A stretch of 64,000 bases of DNA from Anaeromonas frigoriresistens (lineage in GTDB: Bacteria > Bacillota > Clostridia > Tissierellales > SIT17), in NCBI RefSeq assembly GCF_016820655.1, contig NZ_WSFT01000021.1, positions 1 to 64,000 on the forward strand. The letters are read 5' to 3'. The notes beneath the pieces are model-generated. The model saw only the letters and a list, made by a program, of their open reading frames with translations, had not been told where the DNA came from and did not search any database. Positions 34,949 through 44,696 of this stretch are shown here, one piece after another. Position 1 is the first letter of the stretch. Each line of letters opens with the position of its first letter. The position numbers and the translations under genes are program-made.

Positions 34949-34976
34949 TTGAGGAGAGATAAAAATCTCTCCTCAA
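34949..34976 (-). terminator. Intercistronic hairpin between binding protein and permease genes
   Basis: Perfect 12-bp stem TTGAGGAGAGAT / ATCTCTCCTCAA with a four-base loop and a short U-rich tail. Such a partial terminator or 3' stabiliser would give more binding protein than permease. Confidence 0.75.
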
Positions 34977-34990
34977 TGATTATTTCATTA

Positions 34991-36355
34991 TTATCTCATT
35001 TCTTCCCATTTTGCTTGAGAATTAGATATTAATTCTTCCCATGTAACTTCTCCAGCAAAGTATTTTTGAATTTCAACACCTAAAGCATCCATACCCCATC
35101 CTGTTGGATAACCCATAAATACCCATGGAGTAGTTTTTCCTGCTTCAGCATATCTCTTAACTGCTTGACCTAATGAGTCTTTAGGTTCTAAATTATCATA
35201 TCCTTTTAAAGGTGGTATAAAGAAGAACTCATTAACAACATATTCCTTACCTTTTTCTGAAGTGTATAACCAGTTTAAGAAAGCTTTAGAAGCTGCCTTA
35301 TCAGCATCTTCACTGTTTTTATTAACTGTCCAATACATAGGTACTCCTACTGGAATTGAATCTTCCTTTGCTCCTGCAATAGGCATTGGTAATATATCAA
35401 GTTTTTGTGCTACATTCTCATCTATATCATTTACTCCACCATATATCCAGTTACCTTGTTGAATTATAGCTACTCTCTCTAAAGCTATACCTTCATCAAC
35501 TTGTGTTGCATAATCTACTGCATTTAATTTTGCTTTTGAATCAGCATATGGAGAATAGTCAGCTTGTAAATCAATTAAAGCTTTTAATCCGTCCCCATGC
35601 TCAAAAGCTACTTTATCAGCATCAAATGAATCTAATGAACTATCAAATTCTTGACTTAATGCTACATTAGAAGTGTGTAAACCAGTTACCCAAGTTTCTT
35701 TTGCAGGATAAGAGAACACAGCTTCAAGTAAGGGATAGTCATCTTCTAAATCTCCTGCTTTTATTTTGCTATCTAATTCTTTAACTGCAGATTCTAAACT
35801 TGAATAATCTTTTATATCTGCTACATCAATACCTGCATCTTCAAATATAGCTTTATTATAGATAAATCCATATCCTTCAATTGCGAAAGGTAATGCATAA
35901 ACCTTGTCTTCAACAGTTACTCCAGATAAAACTCCATCTAATGCTTGATCTACCCACGGTTCATCTGAAAGATCTTCTAATTTTGACATCCAATCCTCAA
36001 CATCCTGTGGTCCACCTACGTTGTATATATCAGGTTCTTGACCAGATTGAAATTTAGCTCTTAATGCAGCACCATAGTCGTCTCCACCACCAACTGTTTC
36101 TATGTTAACTTTAACATTTGGGTTCTCAGCTTCAAATTCTCTCGCAGCTTCTTGTAATTTTTCTGCAATTTCTACTTTAAATTGGAATATATCTACTTCT
36201 GCCTCTGCTAATTCGTCTCCTGTGCCTTCTGAATTCTCGTCAGTTTGAGGTTCTTTAGTATCATCAGCTGTATCATTAGAACATGCTCCTAAAAACATTG
36301 TTGAAACTAACAAAAAGATAACTGCTAATGCTAATACTTTTTTTGATCTCTTCAC
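34991..36355 (-). CDS. Extracellular sugar-binding lipoprotein (MalE-like)
   Basis: 454 aa. N-terminal signal with lipobox FLGAC (lipid-bearing Cys at residue 25), an acidic linker, then a type-1 solute-binding fold (KVNIETVGGGDDYGAALRAK, YALPFAIEGYGFIYNKAIFE). Anchored outside the membrane, it should deliver maltodextrin-like sugars to the permeases. Specificity is inferred from malQ and glgP in the same cluster. Confidence 0.92.
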   Translation of the reverse strand: MKRSKKVLALAVIFLLVSTMFLGACSNDTADDTKEPQTDENSEGTGDELAEAEVDIFQFKVEIAEKLQEAAREFEAENPNVKVNIETVGGGDDYGAALRAKFQSGQEPDIYNVGGPQDVEDWMSKLEDLSDEPWVDQALDGVLSGVTVEDKVYALPFAIEGYGFIYNKAIFEDAGIDVADIKDYSSLESAVKELDSKIKAGDLEDDYPLLEAVFSYPAKETWVTGLHTSNVALSQEFDSSLDSFDADKVAFEHGDGLKALIDLQADYSPYADSKAKLNAVDYATQVDEGIALERVAIIQQGNWIYGGVNDIDENVAQKLDILPMPIAGAKEDSIPVGVPMYWTVNKNSEDADKAASKAFLNWLYTSEKGKEYVVNEFFFIPPLKGYDNLEPKDSLGQAVKRYAEAGKTTPWVFMGYPTGWGMDALGVEIQKYFAGEVTWEELISNSQAKWEEMR

Positions 36356-36401
36356 ATTAAATCCCCCTTAAAATTATTTAAATTTAATTTATATTATCCA
36401 G

Positions 36402-36418
36402 TTATTAATCGTTAATAA
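36402..36418. promoter_or_regulatory. Candidate LacI-family operator before the binding-protein gene
   Basis: TTATTAA-TCG-TTAATAA, a perfect 7-bp inverted repeat around TCG, 47 bp ahead of the start codon. The central CG is typical of LacI-family sites, but it is not identical in sequence to the operator at 37533-37554. Confidence 0.45.
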
Positions 36419-36480
36419 AAAAGAAAAATAACTAAGAATTAATATCTAGAATAAATTTTCACAAAAATGTAGTTTAATAA

Positions 36481-37503
36481 TTAAATTTGTCTACAAGATT
36501 CTCTTTTTAATAATTTCGTATCTAATATTATATGTTGATGGTCAATTTTCCCATCAATTAATTTAAATAATATATCTATACTCTTATGTCCAAATTCCTC
36601 CTTTGGTTGCTCTATAGTTGCTAAAGAAGGATGAAAATATCGAGAATACTCTATACCATCAAAACCTATAACTGATATATCTTCTGGAATTCTTAACCCC
36701 CTAGATAATATTGCTTTAGCAGCACCAATTGCCATAATATCAGATATTGCGAATACTGCTGTAATTTCTTTATTTTTATCTAGTAAATCATTCATCTCAT
36801 TATAGGCAGATTCAAAAGTAAATTCTCCAACTCTTACATACTCTTCATTATAAGAAATGTTATTATCTTCTAATGCTTTCTTATAACCATCTAACCTCAA
36901 TTCACCAATACTCTTTTCTTTTAACTCGGTAACAATAGTTGCAATTTTTCTATGACCTAATTTAATAAGATAATCTACTGCATTATAGGCAGCTTCCTCA
37001 TTTTCTATTACGATACTTGAGAAGGTTTTCCTATATGCTTCTTCAATAATATTTGGAGATGTTATAACTATAGGGGTCTTGATATATCTTAATTGTTCAT
37101 CATCTTCATCGTTAAAGTCTCCCCCTAGATATATTAGACCTTTTAATCTTTTTTCTTTTATGAATTGAATTGCTGCTCCAATATCATTTATGTTGTCATA
37201 CTTATAATGGATAATCATAGAGTAACCAGCATCATTTAGCCTATTTTCTATTGTATGAACTATTTCTGAGAAAAAAGGATTATATATACCTTTTACTAAT
37301 AATCCAATATTGTTAGTTTCGGTTTTCTTTAAGTTTCTAGCACTATTATTAGGGATATAATTATGCTCCTCAATAACCTTTAATATTTTCTCCCTAGTTT
37401 TATCTGAAACATCCGGATGATTATTTATTACTCTTGAAACAGTACTAACACCAAAACCTGATATTTTTGCTATATGTTTGATATTTAGATTCCTTTTAAT
37501 CAT
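36481..37503 (-). CDS. LacI-family transcriptional regulator (maltodextrin-type)
   Basis: 340 aa. N-terminal HTH and hinge (NIKHIAKISGFGVSTVSRVI, NNHPDVSDKTREKI), then a periplasmic-binding-like sensor (NNIGLLVKGIYNPFFSEIV; VIGFDGIEYSRYFHPSLATI). It lies just upstream of the sugar-uptake genes, and a perfect LacI-type operator stands in its own promoter region, so it probably represses itself and the regulon until sugar is present. Confidence 0.92.
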   Translation of the reverse strand: MIKRNLNIKHIAKISGFGVSTVSRVINNHPDVSDKTREKILKVIEEHNYIPNNSARNLKKTETNNIGLLVKGIYNPFFSEIVHTIENRLNDAGYSMIIHYKYDNINDIGAAIQFIKEKRLKGLIYLGGDFNDEDDEQLRYIKTPIVITSPNIIEEAYRKTFSSIVIENEEAAYNAVDYLIKLGHRKIATIVTELKEKSIGELRLDGYKKALEDNNISYNEEYVRVGEFTFESAYNEMNDLLDKNKEITAVFAISDIMAIGAAKAILSRGLRIPEDISVIGFDGIEYSRYFHPSLATIEQPKEEFGHKSIDILFKLIDGKIDHQHIILDTKLLKRESCRQI

Positions 37504-37532
37504 AAAGCACCTTCTTTATAAACTAATTATTA

Positions 37533-37554
37533 GAAACGTTACTGGTAACGTTTC
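37533..37554. promoter_or_regulatory. LacI-family operator in the regulator's promoter
   Basis: GAAACGTTAC-TG-GTAACGTTTC, 10-bp arms in perfect inversion, 30 bp ahead of the regulator start. Palindromes with AACGTT halves are typical of LacI/GalR-family sites. Confidence 0.82.
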
Positions 37555-37610
37555 CAACTTTAAATATATTCTAACACACAATATTCAAAAAATAAAGATA
37601 AGAGTTAAAA

Positions 37611-38360
37611 TTATTTTTTAGTATTTTCTAATATCTTCTCTATACCTTCTATTCTCTTATCTATACTTTTGATTAGATTTAATGATTTATCTGAATAACT
37701 CATTGCTTGATTAGAAATATATTCTGCATTCTCCGCGCTTTTAAATACTCTATCTAAGGAATTTTCAACACTTACTTGCATTATTTCTACATTTTTCAAG
37801 AGATTATCCATTTCAGTATTAACTTTATTTTTAGTGTCAGTAAGATGGTTTTCAAATTCTTTTGTAGCTATTTGAAATCTATTTATAAATATTTCACTCT
37901 CAGATTGAAGAAACATCTGTAATAATTTTCTAGGTAATATTGCATTATTTCTACCATCTCCTCTAATTTTATATGTTCCTCCAGATGTACAATAGGGCTT
38001 TTCCCTTCCAGTAAGAATTTCTATTCTATAAAAAGGAGTCTTTTCACTGTTTTCAATATATACTTTCACTTCTATTGGTGGAATACAACTATCTGCTTTA
38101 CTTAATATACTCATTTTTTCTGTATCACCTACTGGACAACCTACAACTTGACCTCTTTGACGACCTTTTATTTCCACTTCCTTTACTCCAATAAGTATTG
38201 CTCCCCCTTTGTCAGAATTAGCAAAAGCAACAAAATCGGAACTATCTAAACCGCTTAAACTTTGTTTAAAGTCTACGTCGTATCCTTCTTCTCTATTTAA
38301 AAGATATTTAGCTCTATCTGATATATTTTTATATTCCATATTTCTTTTATTCGCTCCCAT
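37611..38360 (-). CDS. AlbA_2 (Schlafen-like) domain protein with coiled-coil tail
   Basis: 249 aa. The N-terminal AlbA_2 domain (about 15-140) shows EEGYDVDFKQSL, ANSDKGGAILIGVKE and YKIRGDGRNNAILPR. A long helical C-terminal tail follows (about 155-249). AlbA_2 domains are linked to nucleic-acid binding, and some to phage defence, but this short form's role is unknown. GGAAGG stands nine bases before the ATG. Confidence 0.75.
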   Translation of the reverse strand: MGANKRNMEYKNISDRAKYLLNREEGYDVDFKQSLSGLDSSDFVAFANSDKGGAILIGVKEVEIKGRQRGQVVGCPVGDTEKMSILSKADSCIPPIEVKVYIENSEKTPFYRIEILTGREKPYCTSGGTYKIRGDGRNNAILPRKLLQMFLQSESEIFINRFQIATKEFENHLTDTKNKVNTEMDNLLKNVEIMQVSVENSLDRVFKSAENAEYISNQAMSYSDKSLNLIKSIDKRIEGIEKILENTKK

Positions 38361-38477
38361 ATGATTTGTCCTTCCTTCTTATTTTAGAGGACTTAATAAA
38401 TAATATCTAATAAAAGCCTCTATTATTCCACTATTTTTTATCATACAATTAAATATTTAACTTCCCTTTACCCAAAT

Positions 38478-38507
38478 AAAGATCTGAATAATCTAATCCA
38501 GATCTTT
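38478..38507 (-). terminator. Hairpin after the DUF975 gene
   Basis: Perfect 9-bp stem AAAGATCTG / CAGATCTTT with a 12-base loop, between the DUF975 and AlbA_2 genes; short T-tract only. Confidence 0.65.
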
Positions 38508-38545
38508 ATTACAAGTATTTTATTATATAAAAATTATATCATTTC

Positions 38546-39301
38546 TCAATCTAAAGGTTTTTTTAACCTTAACTCTTCATGGGTAGATAGATTATTTGCC
38601 AATGTATATTTTCGCAACACTATATATAACTCACCTTTAGTTGCATATACATATGGCATTACAAATAAAACACCTATACCTAAAGCAATTAATCCCAAAA
38701 TATACCATCCCAAAAATGAAAGGTCTAGTACAAACATGTCAAATTTATGTCCCCTAGTCATTTTCTTACTTAAATCCAATGCTCTTTTATAGCCAATATT
38801 AGGGTTATCCCCTAGTATATATGGAACCATACTATAAGAGTAAGCTTTAATAATTCCAGGGATGAGCAATAGTAAATACCATAAAAAATTTAATATTCCT
38901 TTCCACAACATAGATTTAATAACATCAAAATATATACCTTTTTCAAAAGCAAACCCTAAATTATTCATATTTATGTCGTCTTGAGCTGACTTTACAAAGT
39001 ATTTCTTACCACCTACTTCTAATGGATATCCTAAAAATATGCGAATTCCCATTGCTATAGTAAGTGCAAATAATCCTACAATAATCATGATAAAGATTAT
39101 AACTGGTAAGGCCGAATACCCTATGTCTCCACCAAAATTTTGTATACCATCTCTGCTCCCACTAAAACTTGAAGCTCCACCGCTCCTACTACCAAGATTT
39201 CCACCAATAAAAACAAGTACTAAGCTCACAACAAAAGCTTTCCAATAGGATTTTCTTAGTACATCCTTCGCTCGATTCTTAAGCTCTTTTCTAGTCCACA
39301 T
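38546..39301 (-). CDS. DUF975 family membrane protein
   Basis: 251 aa with about four to six membrane helices. The start WTRKELKNRAKDVLRKSYWK and the LLLIPGIIKAYSYSMVPYIL segment are typical of DUF975. A Gly/Ser-rich loop (SRSGGASSFSGSRDG) lies between the first two helices. Function unknown; membrane. Confidence 0.85.
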   Translation of the reverse strand: MWTRKELKNRAKDVLRKSYWKAFVVSLVLVFIGGNLGSRSGGASSFSGSRDGIQNFGGDIGYSALPVIIFIMIIVGLFALTIAMGIRIFLGYPLEVGGKKYFVKSAQDDINMNNLGFAFEKGIYFDVIKSMLWKGILNFLWYLLLLIPGIIKAYSYSMVPYILGDNPNIGYKRALDLSKKMTRGHKFDMFVLDLSFLGWYILGLIALGIGVLFVMPYVYATKGELYIVLRKYTLANNLSTHEELRLKKPLD

Positions 39302-39416
39302 TTTAATACCTCCTAAAACATCTATATTTATATATTTTTTTTATTATAAAATTATACAAATATATTAATACTATTATAATTCTTTAATGTATATACTTTT
39401 CCCTTCTTATTCAGAA

Positions 39417-39455
39417 AGAAAAGGTTATGAATTGTAAAAATTCATAACCTTTTCT
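39417..39455 (-). terminator. Strong terminator after the RRGY-repeat gene
   Basis: Perfect 17-bp stem (39417-39433 with 39439-39455) and a GTAAA loop, directly past the stop codon. Confidence 0.9.
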
Positions 39456-39458
39456 CAT

Positions 39459-39887
39459 CTAATAAAAATATCCTCGTCTGTATCCTCTTCGATATCCTCG
39501 TCTATAATAAGGTCTTCTAAATATAGCTGTCACTAATAAAAACCACAGCAATAGACTAGACCCACCAAAATATTGAGCACTTCCACTGTTATATCTTCTA
39601 GTACTAGATTCTTCCAATTTAATTAATCCTTTAACACCATCAATTCTTTTTCTAACATCACTATCTATGAATCCTTCCATCCTTGATAATCTATCTAAAT
39701 TTCTTAAATGAATTTGTTTAATATCATTTGGAACTTCTTGTTGAACTTTATTGATTTCATCAAATAAATCTTTATCTGACTTCTGACCATACTCCTTTAA
39801 AAATTCATCATATCTATCTACATTCTCTTCCCCTAGTATCATTCTATTTAATAAGTTACTCATATTCACATTATAATTGTCATCCAT
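39459..39887 (-). CDS. Hypothetical protein with Arg/Tyr-repeat tail
   Basis: 142 aa. The N-terminal two thirds are hydrophilic and helical (LFDEINKVQQEVPNDIKQIH). Then come one hydrophobic segment (SLLLWFLLVTAIF) and a C-terminal tail of repeated RRGY units (RRPYYRRGYRRGYRRGYFY). The tail would lie at the membrane surface; its basic and aromatic character suggests lipid or nucleic-acid contact. Not a family I can name. Confidence 0.65.
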   Translation of the reverse strand: MDDNYNVNMSNLLNRMILGEENVDRYDEFLKEYGQKSDKDLFDEINKVQQEVPNDIKQIHLRNLDRLSRMEGFIDSDVRKRIDGVKGLIKLEESSTRRYNSGSAQYFGGSSLLLWFLLVTAIFRRPYYRRGYRRGYRRGYFY

Positions 39888-39980
39888 TTATCTTTTACCT
39901 CCATCCTATTATTCATACTTATTCAATAATACTATATGTCATTTAAGCCTAACCGTTACACTATCTAAATAAATTTAAAG

Positions 39981-40020
39981 AATAAAAAGGAAATCACTTA
40001 AAAGTGATTTCCTTTTTATT
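39981..40020 (-). terminator. Strong terminator after the flavin reductase gene
   Basis: 40-bp nearly complete palindrome: 19-bp perfect arms with a two-base loop, beginning AATAAAAAGG and overlapping the stop codon. Confidence 0.9.
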
Positions 40021-40522
40021 CTTTAATATAACTTGCTACAATCTCTCCATAATATAGGACATGATAGTCATAATTCGGATATTTTTGATCTTTAATTTCT
40101 TTGTTTAACATTCCTGGCTCCATTGTTTGTTGATATACTACTTTACATTCATAATGAAGTTCACATTCATCTATTATAGGTGTGTCTATAATCTTACTTT
40201 CCTTAGGTGTTAATTCACATACTTTAAACTTATCAATTTCTCGTCTTGATTTTGTACCACAGATTCCTAATTCTTCTTTTAAATTACCCTTTAAGGGAAC
40301 ACTAACTGAAAATTCTTTTGCATTTTCAAGCATTTCATAAGTATATCTTGAATACCTTACAGCAACCATAAATACAGGTTTATTCCATATAAATCCTATA
40401 CTTCCCCAACCTATTGTCATAGTATTTAATTTGTCTTCATTCTTTGTAGTTAAGAATGCTCCCCTGGGAAGTTGATCTAACATTTCTTGTGAGTACTCAT
40501 TATATTTTATATTTCTATACAT
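40016..40522 (-). CDS. Flavin reductase family (FMN-binding) protein
   Basis: 168 aa. Typical features: LPRGAFLTTKNEDKLNTMTI, IGFIWNKPVFMVAVR, YSRYTYEMLENAKEFSVSVP, then LHYECKVVYQQTM. Binds FMN and may reduce it with NAD(P)H or act as a flavoredoxin-like protein. 13 bp after the aldehyde dehydrogenase gene, so one transcript. Confidence 0.87.
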   Translation of the reverse strand: MYRNIKYNEYSQEMLDQLPRGAFLTTKNEDKLNTMTIGWGSIGFIWNKPVFMVAVRYSRYTYEMLENAKEFSVSVPLKGNLKEELGICGTKSRREIDKFKVCELTPKESKIIDTPIIDECELHYECKVVYQQTMEPGMLNKEIKDQKYPNYDYHVLYYGEIVASYIKE

Positions 40523-40535
40523 CTTATCTCCCTTT

Positions 40536-41975
40536 CTATAATCCTATTGATATATATTTTACTTCTAAAAATTCCTCTATTCCTAAATGTCCACCTTCTC
40601 TTCCTATTCCACTTTCTTTGAATCCTCCAAAGGGGGCTTGAGGTGTGGAAGGTGCTCCATCATTTAACCCTACTATTCCATATTCTAATGCTTCAGTAAC
40701 TTTAAATCCTCTAGATAAGTTTTCAGTAAATACATAGGCTGCTAGTCCATAATTAGTATCATTGGCTAGTTTTATTGCTTCATCTTCGTATTTAAATGTA
40801 GTTACAGGTACAATGGGTCCAAAGGTTTCTTCATTCATCATTATCATCTCTTCATTGGCATTATCTAAGATTGTAGGTATAAAGAAGTATCCAAAGTCAT
40901 TACAATCACCTTCATGCTTTCCATTTCCCCCGGTAACAATACTAGCACCTTTGTCTATTGCATCCTTGATATGCATATTTATCTTATCATAACCTTCTTT
41001 ATCTATTATAGGACCAATATCAGTATCATTATCAAACCCATTACCAACAGTTAGTATACCTACTTTTTCTTTTAATTTAGATAAATACTTTTCTTTTATA
41101 CTCTCTTGTACATATACTCTATTTGTAGCAATACAAACTTGACCTCCATTTCTAAATTTTGAAGACATGGTTCCTTCTACAGCTTTGTCTAGGTCAGCAT
41201 CTTCAAATATTAATAATGGCGCATGCCCTCCTAACTCTAAAGAAATATTTTTTACTGTTTTCGATGACTTTTCCATTAGCATTTTACCTACTTTAGTTGA
41301 TCCTGTAAAGGTTATTTTTCTTACTCTTTCATCATTTAATAAAACCTCTCCAATATCATTTGCTGAGCCTACTATTAGATTAGCTACTCCTTGAGGTAAT
41401 CCTGCCTCTTCTAATAATTCAAATAGTTTAACTGCTGTTAAAGGTGTAGCTGATGCTGGTTTAACTATTGCTGTACATCCAGCTGCTAATGCAGGAGCTA
41501 TTTTTCTTGTTATCATTGCGGCAGGAAAATTCCAAGGTGTAATGGCCCCTATAACTCCTACTGGCTGTTTATGAACTAATATTCTCTTATTATTACTATT
41601 AGATGGTATTGTTTCACCATATATCCTTTTGGCTTCTTCAGCATACCATTCTACAAACCCTGCTCCATATATTATTTCACCTATAGCTTCCTTCATCGGC
41701 TTCCCTTGTTCAGAAGTCATTATTTTAGCTATATCTTCTTTGTGTTTAATTATTAGTTCATACCATTTTCGAAGTATTCTACTTCTATCTTTACCCGGAG
41801 TTTTTGACCAAGATGTAAAAGACCTATGAGCAGCATCAATTGCATCTGAAGTATCCGAGGTAGTTCCTTTTGCCATTTTTCCTATTAAATCTCCATTAGC
41901 AGGATTATTCACATCTATCCACTCATTACTTGATGATTCTCTCCATTCTCCATTAATAAACAATTTATACTCCAC
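40536..41975 (-). CDS. NAD(P)-dependent aldehyde dehydrogenase (succinate-semialdehyde type)
   Basis: 479 aa. Catalytic Glu in VKNISLELGGHAPLLIFEDA, catalytic Cys in NGGQVCIATNRVYV, cofactor site ITFTGSTKVGKMLMEK, and VGLNDGAPSTPQAPFGGFKE. Closest in feel to GabD-type succinate-semialdehyde dehydrogenases. There is no GABA aminotransferase nearby, so the substrate is not certain. Confidence 0.9.
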   Translation of the reverse strand: MEYKLFINGEWRESSSNEWIDVNNPANGDLIGKMAKGTTSDTSDAIDAAHRSFTSWSKTPGKDRSRILRKWYELIIKHKEDIAKIMTSEQGKPMKEAIGEIIYGAGFVEWYAEEAKRIYGETIPSNSNNKRILVHKQPVGVIGAITPWNFPAAMITRKIAPALAAGCTAIVKPASATPLTAVKLFELLEEAGLPQGVANLIVGSANDIGEVLLNDERVRKITFTGSTKVGKMLMEKSSKTVKNISLELGGHAPLLIFEDADLDKAVEGTMSSKFRNGGQVCIATNRVYVQESIKEKYLSKLKEKVGILTVGNGFDNDTDIGPIIDKEGYDKINMHIKDAIDKGASIVTGGNGKHEGDCNDFGYFFIPTILDNANEEMIMMNEETFGPIVPVTTFKYEDEAIKLANDTNYGLAAYVFTENLSRGFKVTEALEYGIVGLNDGAPSTPQAPFGGFKESGIGREGGHLGIEEFLEVKYISIGL

Positions 41976-42038
41976 TCTAACATCTCCTTTCTAATCTATT
42001 ATATTTATACGCTAATACTAGTATAATACGCTTATTAT

Positions 42039-42065
42039 AAAAGTGCTCTATAAAAGAGCACCTTT
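42039..42065 (-). terminator. Terminator after the histidine kinase gene
   Basis: GTGCTCT / AGAGCAC stem (read on plus) with flanking A/T tracts, overlapping the stop codon of the kinase gene. Confidence 0.8.
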
Positions 42066-43356
42066 AATTATTATAATCTATGCCATAGATATCAGATAAC
42101 TCTACGGTTATTCTTTCGATTCTTTGATCCTCTATATCTACTTTTTTATTTTCATCATTATTTTTACTTATAGTATGTACTGGTATATTAATAATAAATT
42201 CTGTCCCCTTACCTACTTTAGAATTTACCAATATATTCCCATTATGTAATTCCACAATAGATTTCACTAATGATAATCCTATTCCACTACTTTGTATATC
42301 TTTTAGTGAAGAGTGGTCAATTTGAGTGAACCGATCAAATATTTTTTCCAACTTATCTTCTGGTATACCTCCTCCATTATCCTTAACAGATAAATCTATA
42401 GTGTCACCTTTATCCTTTACACTAACATAAACTTCACCATCATCATGAATATTCTTAATTGAATTAGACAATAAATTCAATATAACTCTTTCTATCATAT
42501 AGGGATCACAAGCTATTATCTTTTCTTCAATATCTGTATCAAATACTATCTCAATATTTTTAATCTTTACATACTCAGCTATAGATTGTGTAATATCTTC
42601 TACTATTTCTACTATATTATAATTACCTAAATCAATATCAAAAAAATTGGCCTCCATTTTTGATATATCGATTATATTATTAATTAACCTCAATAAACGA
42701 TATGAGTTCTGTTTTGCAATTCTTATAAATTTCTTAGATTGTACTTCTTTCTCTATTAATGGAAAAACATTAATCAATATGTTTAAGGGTGTTCTCAACT
42801 CATGGGATAAATTAGCAAAGTACTCTGATATTTTTTTATTATAGTCTTGACTTTCCTTTAATAATATCTTATCTTTTTTTAGCTTTTCTTCTAATTTAAC
42901 CTTGTCTATAGCTATTCCAATACTTTGTCCAATTGTATCTAATACTTCTCTTTTCATAGTATCAACAAAAAATGTCTGTTCCCATTTTAATAGTATAAAT
43001 CCTATAATGTTACTTTTAGATATTATTGGTATTCTTGTTATAGATAAATCTTCGTACTCTAGACTAGAAACAACTTCATAAACATCAAAATCTTCTTTGA
43101 CTATGATATCTTCATCATTAAAAGAGTAAGGAAGTGACTTAATAACATTTTCGTCAATATTTTTAGAAATAATTATATCATCCTCACTGAAATCTTCAAA
43201 CAAATAAATAGTACCTCCATCAATTTCAAAATTAACTAATAATATATCTAAAACAAAATCTAAAAAACCTTCTATATCCGAAATTTCATTAGACTTCTTA
43301 ATTATTTCAGATAATACTACTCCAAACTTATCTCTATTTCTGCATATCTCTACCAT
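42064..43356 (-). CDS. GAF-domain sensor histidine kinase (soluble)
   Basis: 430 aa. N-terminal GAF-like domain (about 1-150), a coiled linker, phospho-acceptor His in YFANLSHELRTPLNILIN, then an ATPase domain: N box NLLSNSIKNIHDD, G1 VKDNGGGIPEDKLEKIFDRF, G2 GIGLSLVKSIVELHNG. No membrane segment, so the signal is intracellular. No response regulator gene is next to it; an orphan kinase, as in many clostridia where such kinases feed Spo0A, but that link is inference. Confidence 0.9.
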   Translation of the reverse strand: MVEICRNRDKFGVVLSEIIKKSNEISDIEGFLDFVLDILLVNFEIDGGTIYLFEDFSEDDIIISKNIDENVIKSLPYSFNDEDIIVKEDFDVYEVVSSLEYEDLSITRIPIISKSNIIGFILLKWEQTFFVDTMKREVLDTIGQSIGIAIDKVKLEEKLKKDKILLKESQDYNKKISEYFANLSHELRTPLNILINVFPLIEKEVQSKKFIRIAKQNSYRLLRLINNIIDISKMEANFFDIDLGNYNIVEIVEDITQSIAEYVKIKNIEIVFDTDIEEKIIACDPYMIERVILNLLSNSIKNIHDDGEVYVSVKDKGDTIDLSVKDNGGGIPEDKLEKIFDRFTQIDHSSLKDIQSSGIGLSLVKSIVELHNGNILVNSKVGKGTEFIINIPVHTISKNNDENKKVDIEDQRIERITVELSDIYGIDYNN

Positions 43357-43486
43357 ATTAACTTCTCCTTTTTAACATTAATATTGGTACCCCTTATATA
43401 CATTTCTATTTTTCTTTTAATATTCCTGCCTAGTATAGAAATTAATGGTAAAAATTTTTATTAGTCTATTGTCTTTATATTAACAA

Positions 43487-43518
43487 AAAAAAGGTATTCA
43501 TTAATGAATACCTTTTTT
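43487..43518 (-). terminator. Terminator after the symporter gene
   Basis: Perfect 16-bp palindrome with AAAAAAGGTATTCATT arms and no loop, with A and T ends usable in both directions. Confidence 0.9.
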
Positions 43519-43523
43519 ATATA

Positions 43524-44696
43524 TTATTTATTTACTTTCCTTTTTGCAACTTTATCCATTATTATTGCAATTGCACCGTCTCCAGTAACATTCGTTGCTG
43601 TTCCAAAACTATCTTGAGCAAAATGTAAAGCTATCATTAATGCTTGTTTTGCTGGTCCGAAACCTAACATAGTCTCTATAAGACCTAAAGCTGCCATTAC
43701 TCCCCCTCCAGGTATTCCTGGAGCTGCAACCATAGTTACTCCTAACATTAGTATAAACGGAACCATTACAGCTAACGTTGGTTCATTTCCATGCATAAGC
43801 ATAACGCCCATAGAAGCAAGCACTAGTGTTATAGTATCTCCTGCAAGATGAATCGTAGCTCCTAAAGGTATAACAAAATCAATTATATCTTCTTCAACTT
43901 CATTTTTACGAGTACTTTCAATTGTTACTGGGATTGTTGCTGCTGAAGATTGAGTACCTAAAGCTGTAAAATAAGCTGGAAGCATATTTTTGATACTCTT
44001 TATAGGATTCTTCCCTGTATAGAAGAATGCAATTAAATATTGAATAATAATATAGCTTAATTGAAGAATAATAATCATAGCAAATACTGATGAGAACGTT
44101 TTTATAGTATTAAAAATTTCCCCTGTAGCTGTAATTTTAGCAAATATACCTGCTATGTGTAATGGTATAAATGGAATTAAAAAGTACTTTACTACACCTT
44201 GAATAATTGATTGGAAATCTTCAAGTACTCCAAATAATCTCTGTTGTTTAATATATGCCATTCCTAATCCTAAAATAAATGCAGTGATTAAAGCTGTCAT
44301 TACACCCATCATAGGATCTATCGTAATTTCAAAATATGGATCTACATTAACACTTGCACCGCTAGCTAATTCACCAACTTTAATTACATGAGGTAATATA
44401 GCTGATCCTATAAAGAATGCCATTATACCTGCTACAACTGCTGATATATAGGCAAATAAAGCTGTTATTCCTAATAATTTACCTGCACCTCTTCCTAAAT
44501 CAGCAATACCTGGTGCCACAAAGGCAATTATTACAAACGGAATAATAAAGTTTAAAAAGTTACCAAAAAAACTACTAAAAGTACTTAAAAATCTTACTAC
44601 TACATACATCTCAATTTGCTTTGATATAAGTCCAATAATGATACCTAAAATAATTCCAATTATCAGTTTGGGTAATAAACCTAACTTCTTTTGCAT
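43524..44696 (-). CDS. Dicarboxylate/amino acid:cation symporter (DAACS family)
   Basis: 390 aa with about eight membrane helices. Re-entrant-loop marks: YFTALGTQSSAATIPVTIES (serine-rich hairpin) and FAQDSFGTATNVTGDGAIAI (substrate/cation site). Imports glutamate, aspartate, serine/threonine or C4-dicarboxylates with Na+ or H+. The divergent N-terminus (MQKKLGLLPKLIIGIILGII) is normal for the family. Confidence 0.92.
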   Translation of the reverse strand: MQKKLGLLPKLIIGIILGIIIGLISKQIEMYVVVRFLSTFSSFFGNFLNFIIPFVIIAFVAPGIADLGRGAGKLLGITALFAYISAVVAGIMAFFIGSAILPHVIKVGELASGASVNVDPYFEITIDPMMGVMTALITAFILGLGMAYIKQQRLFGVLEDFQSIIQGVVKYFLIPFIPLHIAGIFAKITATGEIFNTIKTFSSVFAMIIILQLSYIIIQYLIAFFYTGKNPIKSIKNMLPAYFTALGTQSSAATIPVTIESTRKNEVEEDIIDFVIPLGATIHLAGDTITLVLASMGVMLMHGNEPTLAVMVPFILMLGVTMVAAPGIPGGGVMAALGLIETMLGFGPAKQALMIALHFAQDSFGTATNVTGDGAIAIIMDKVAKRKVNK

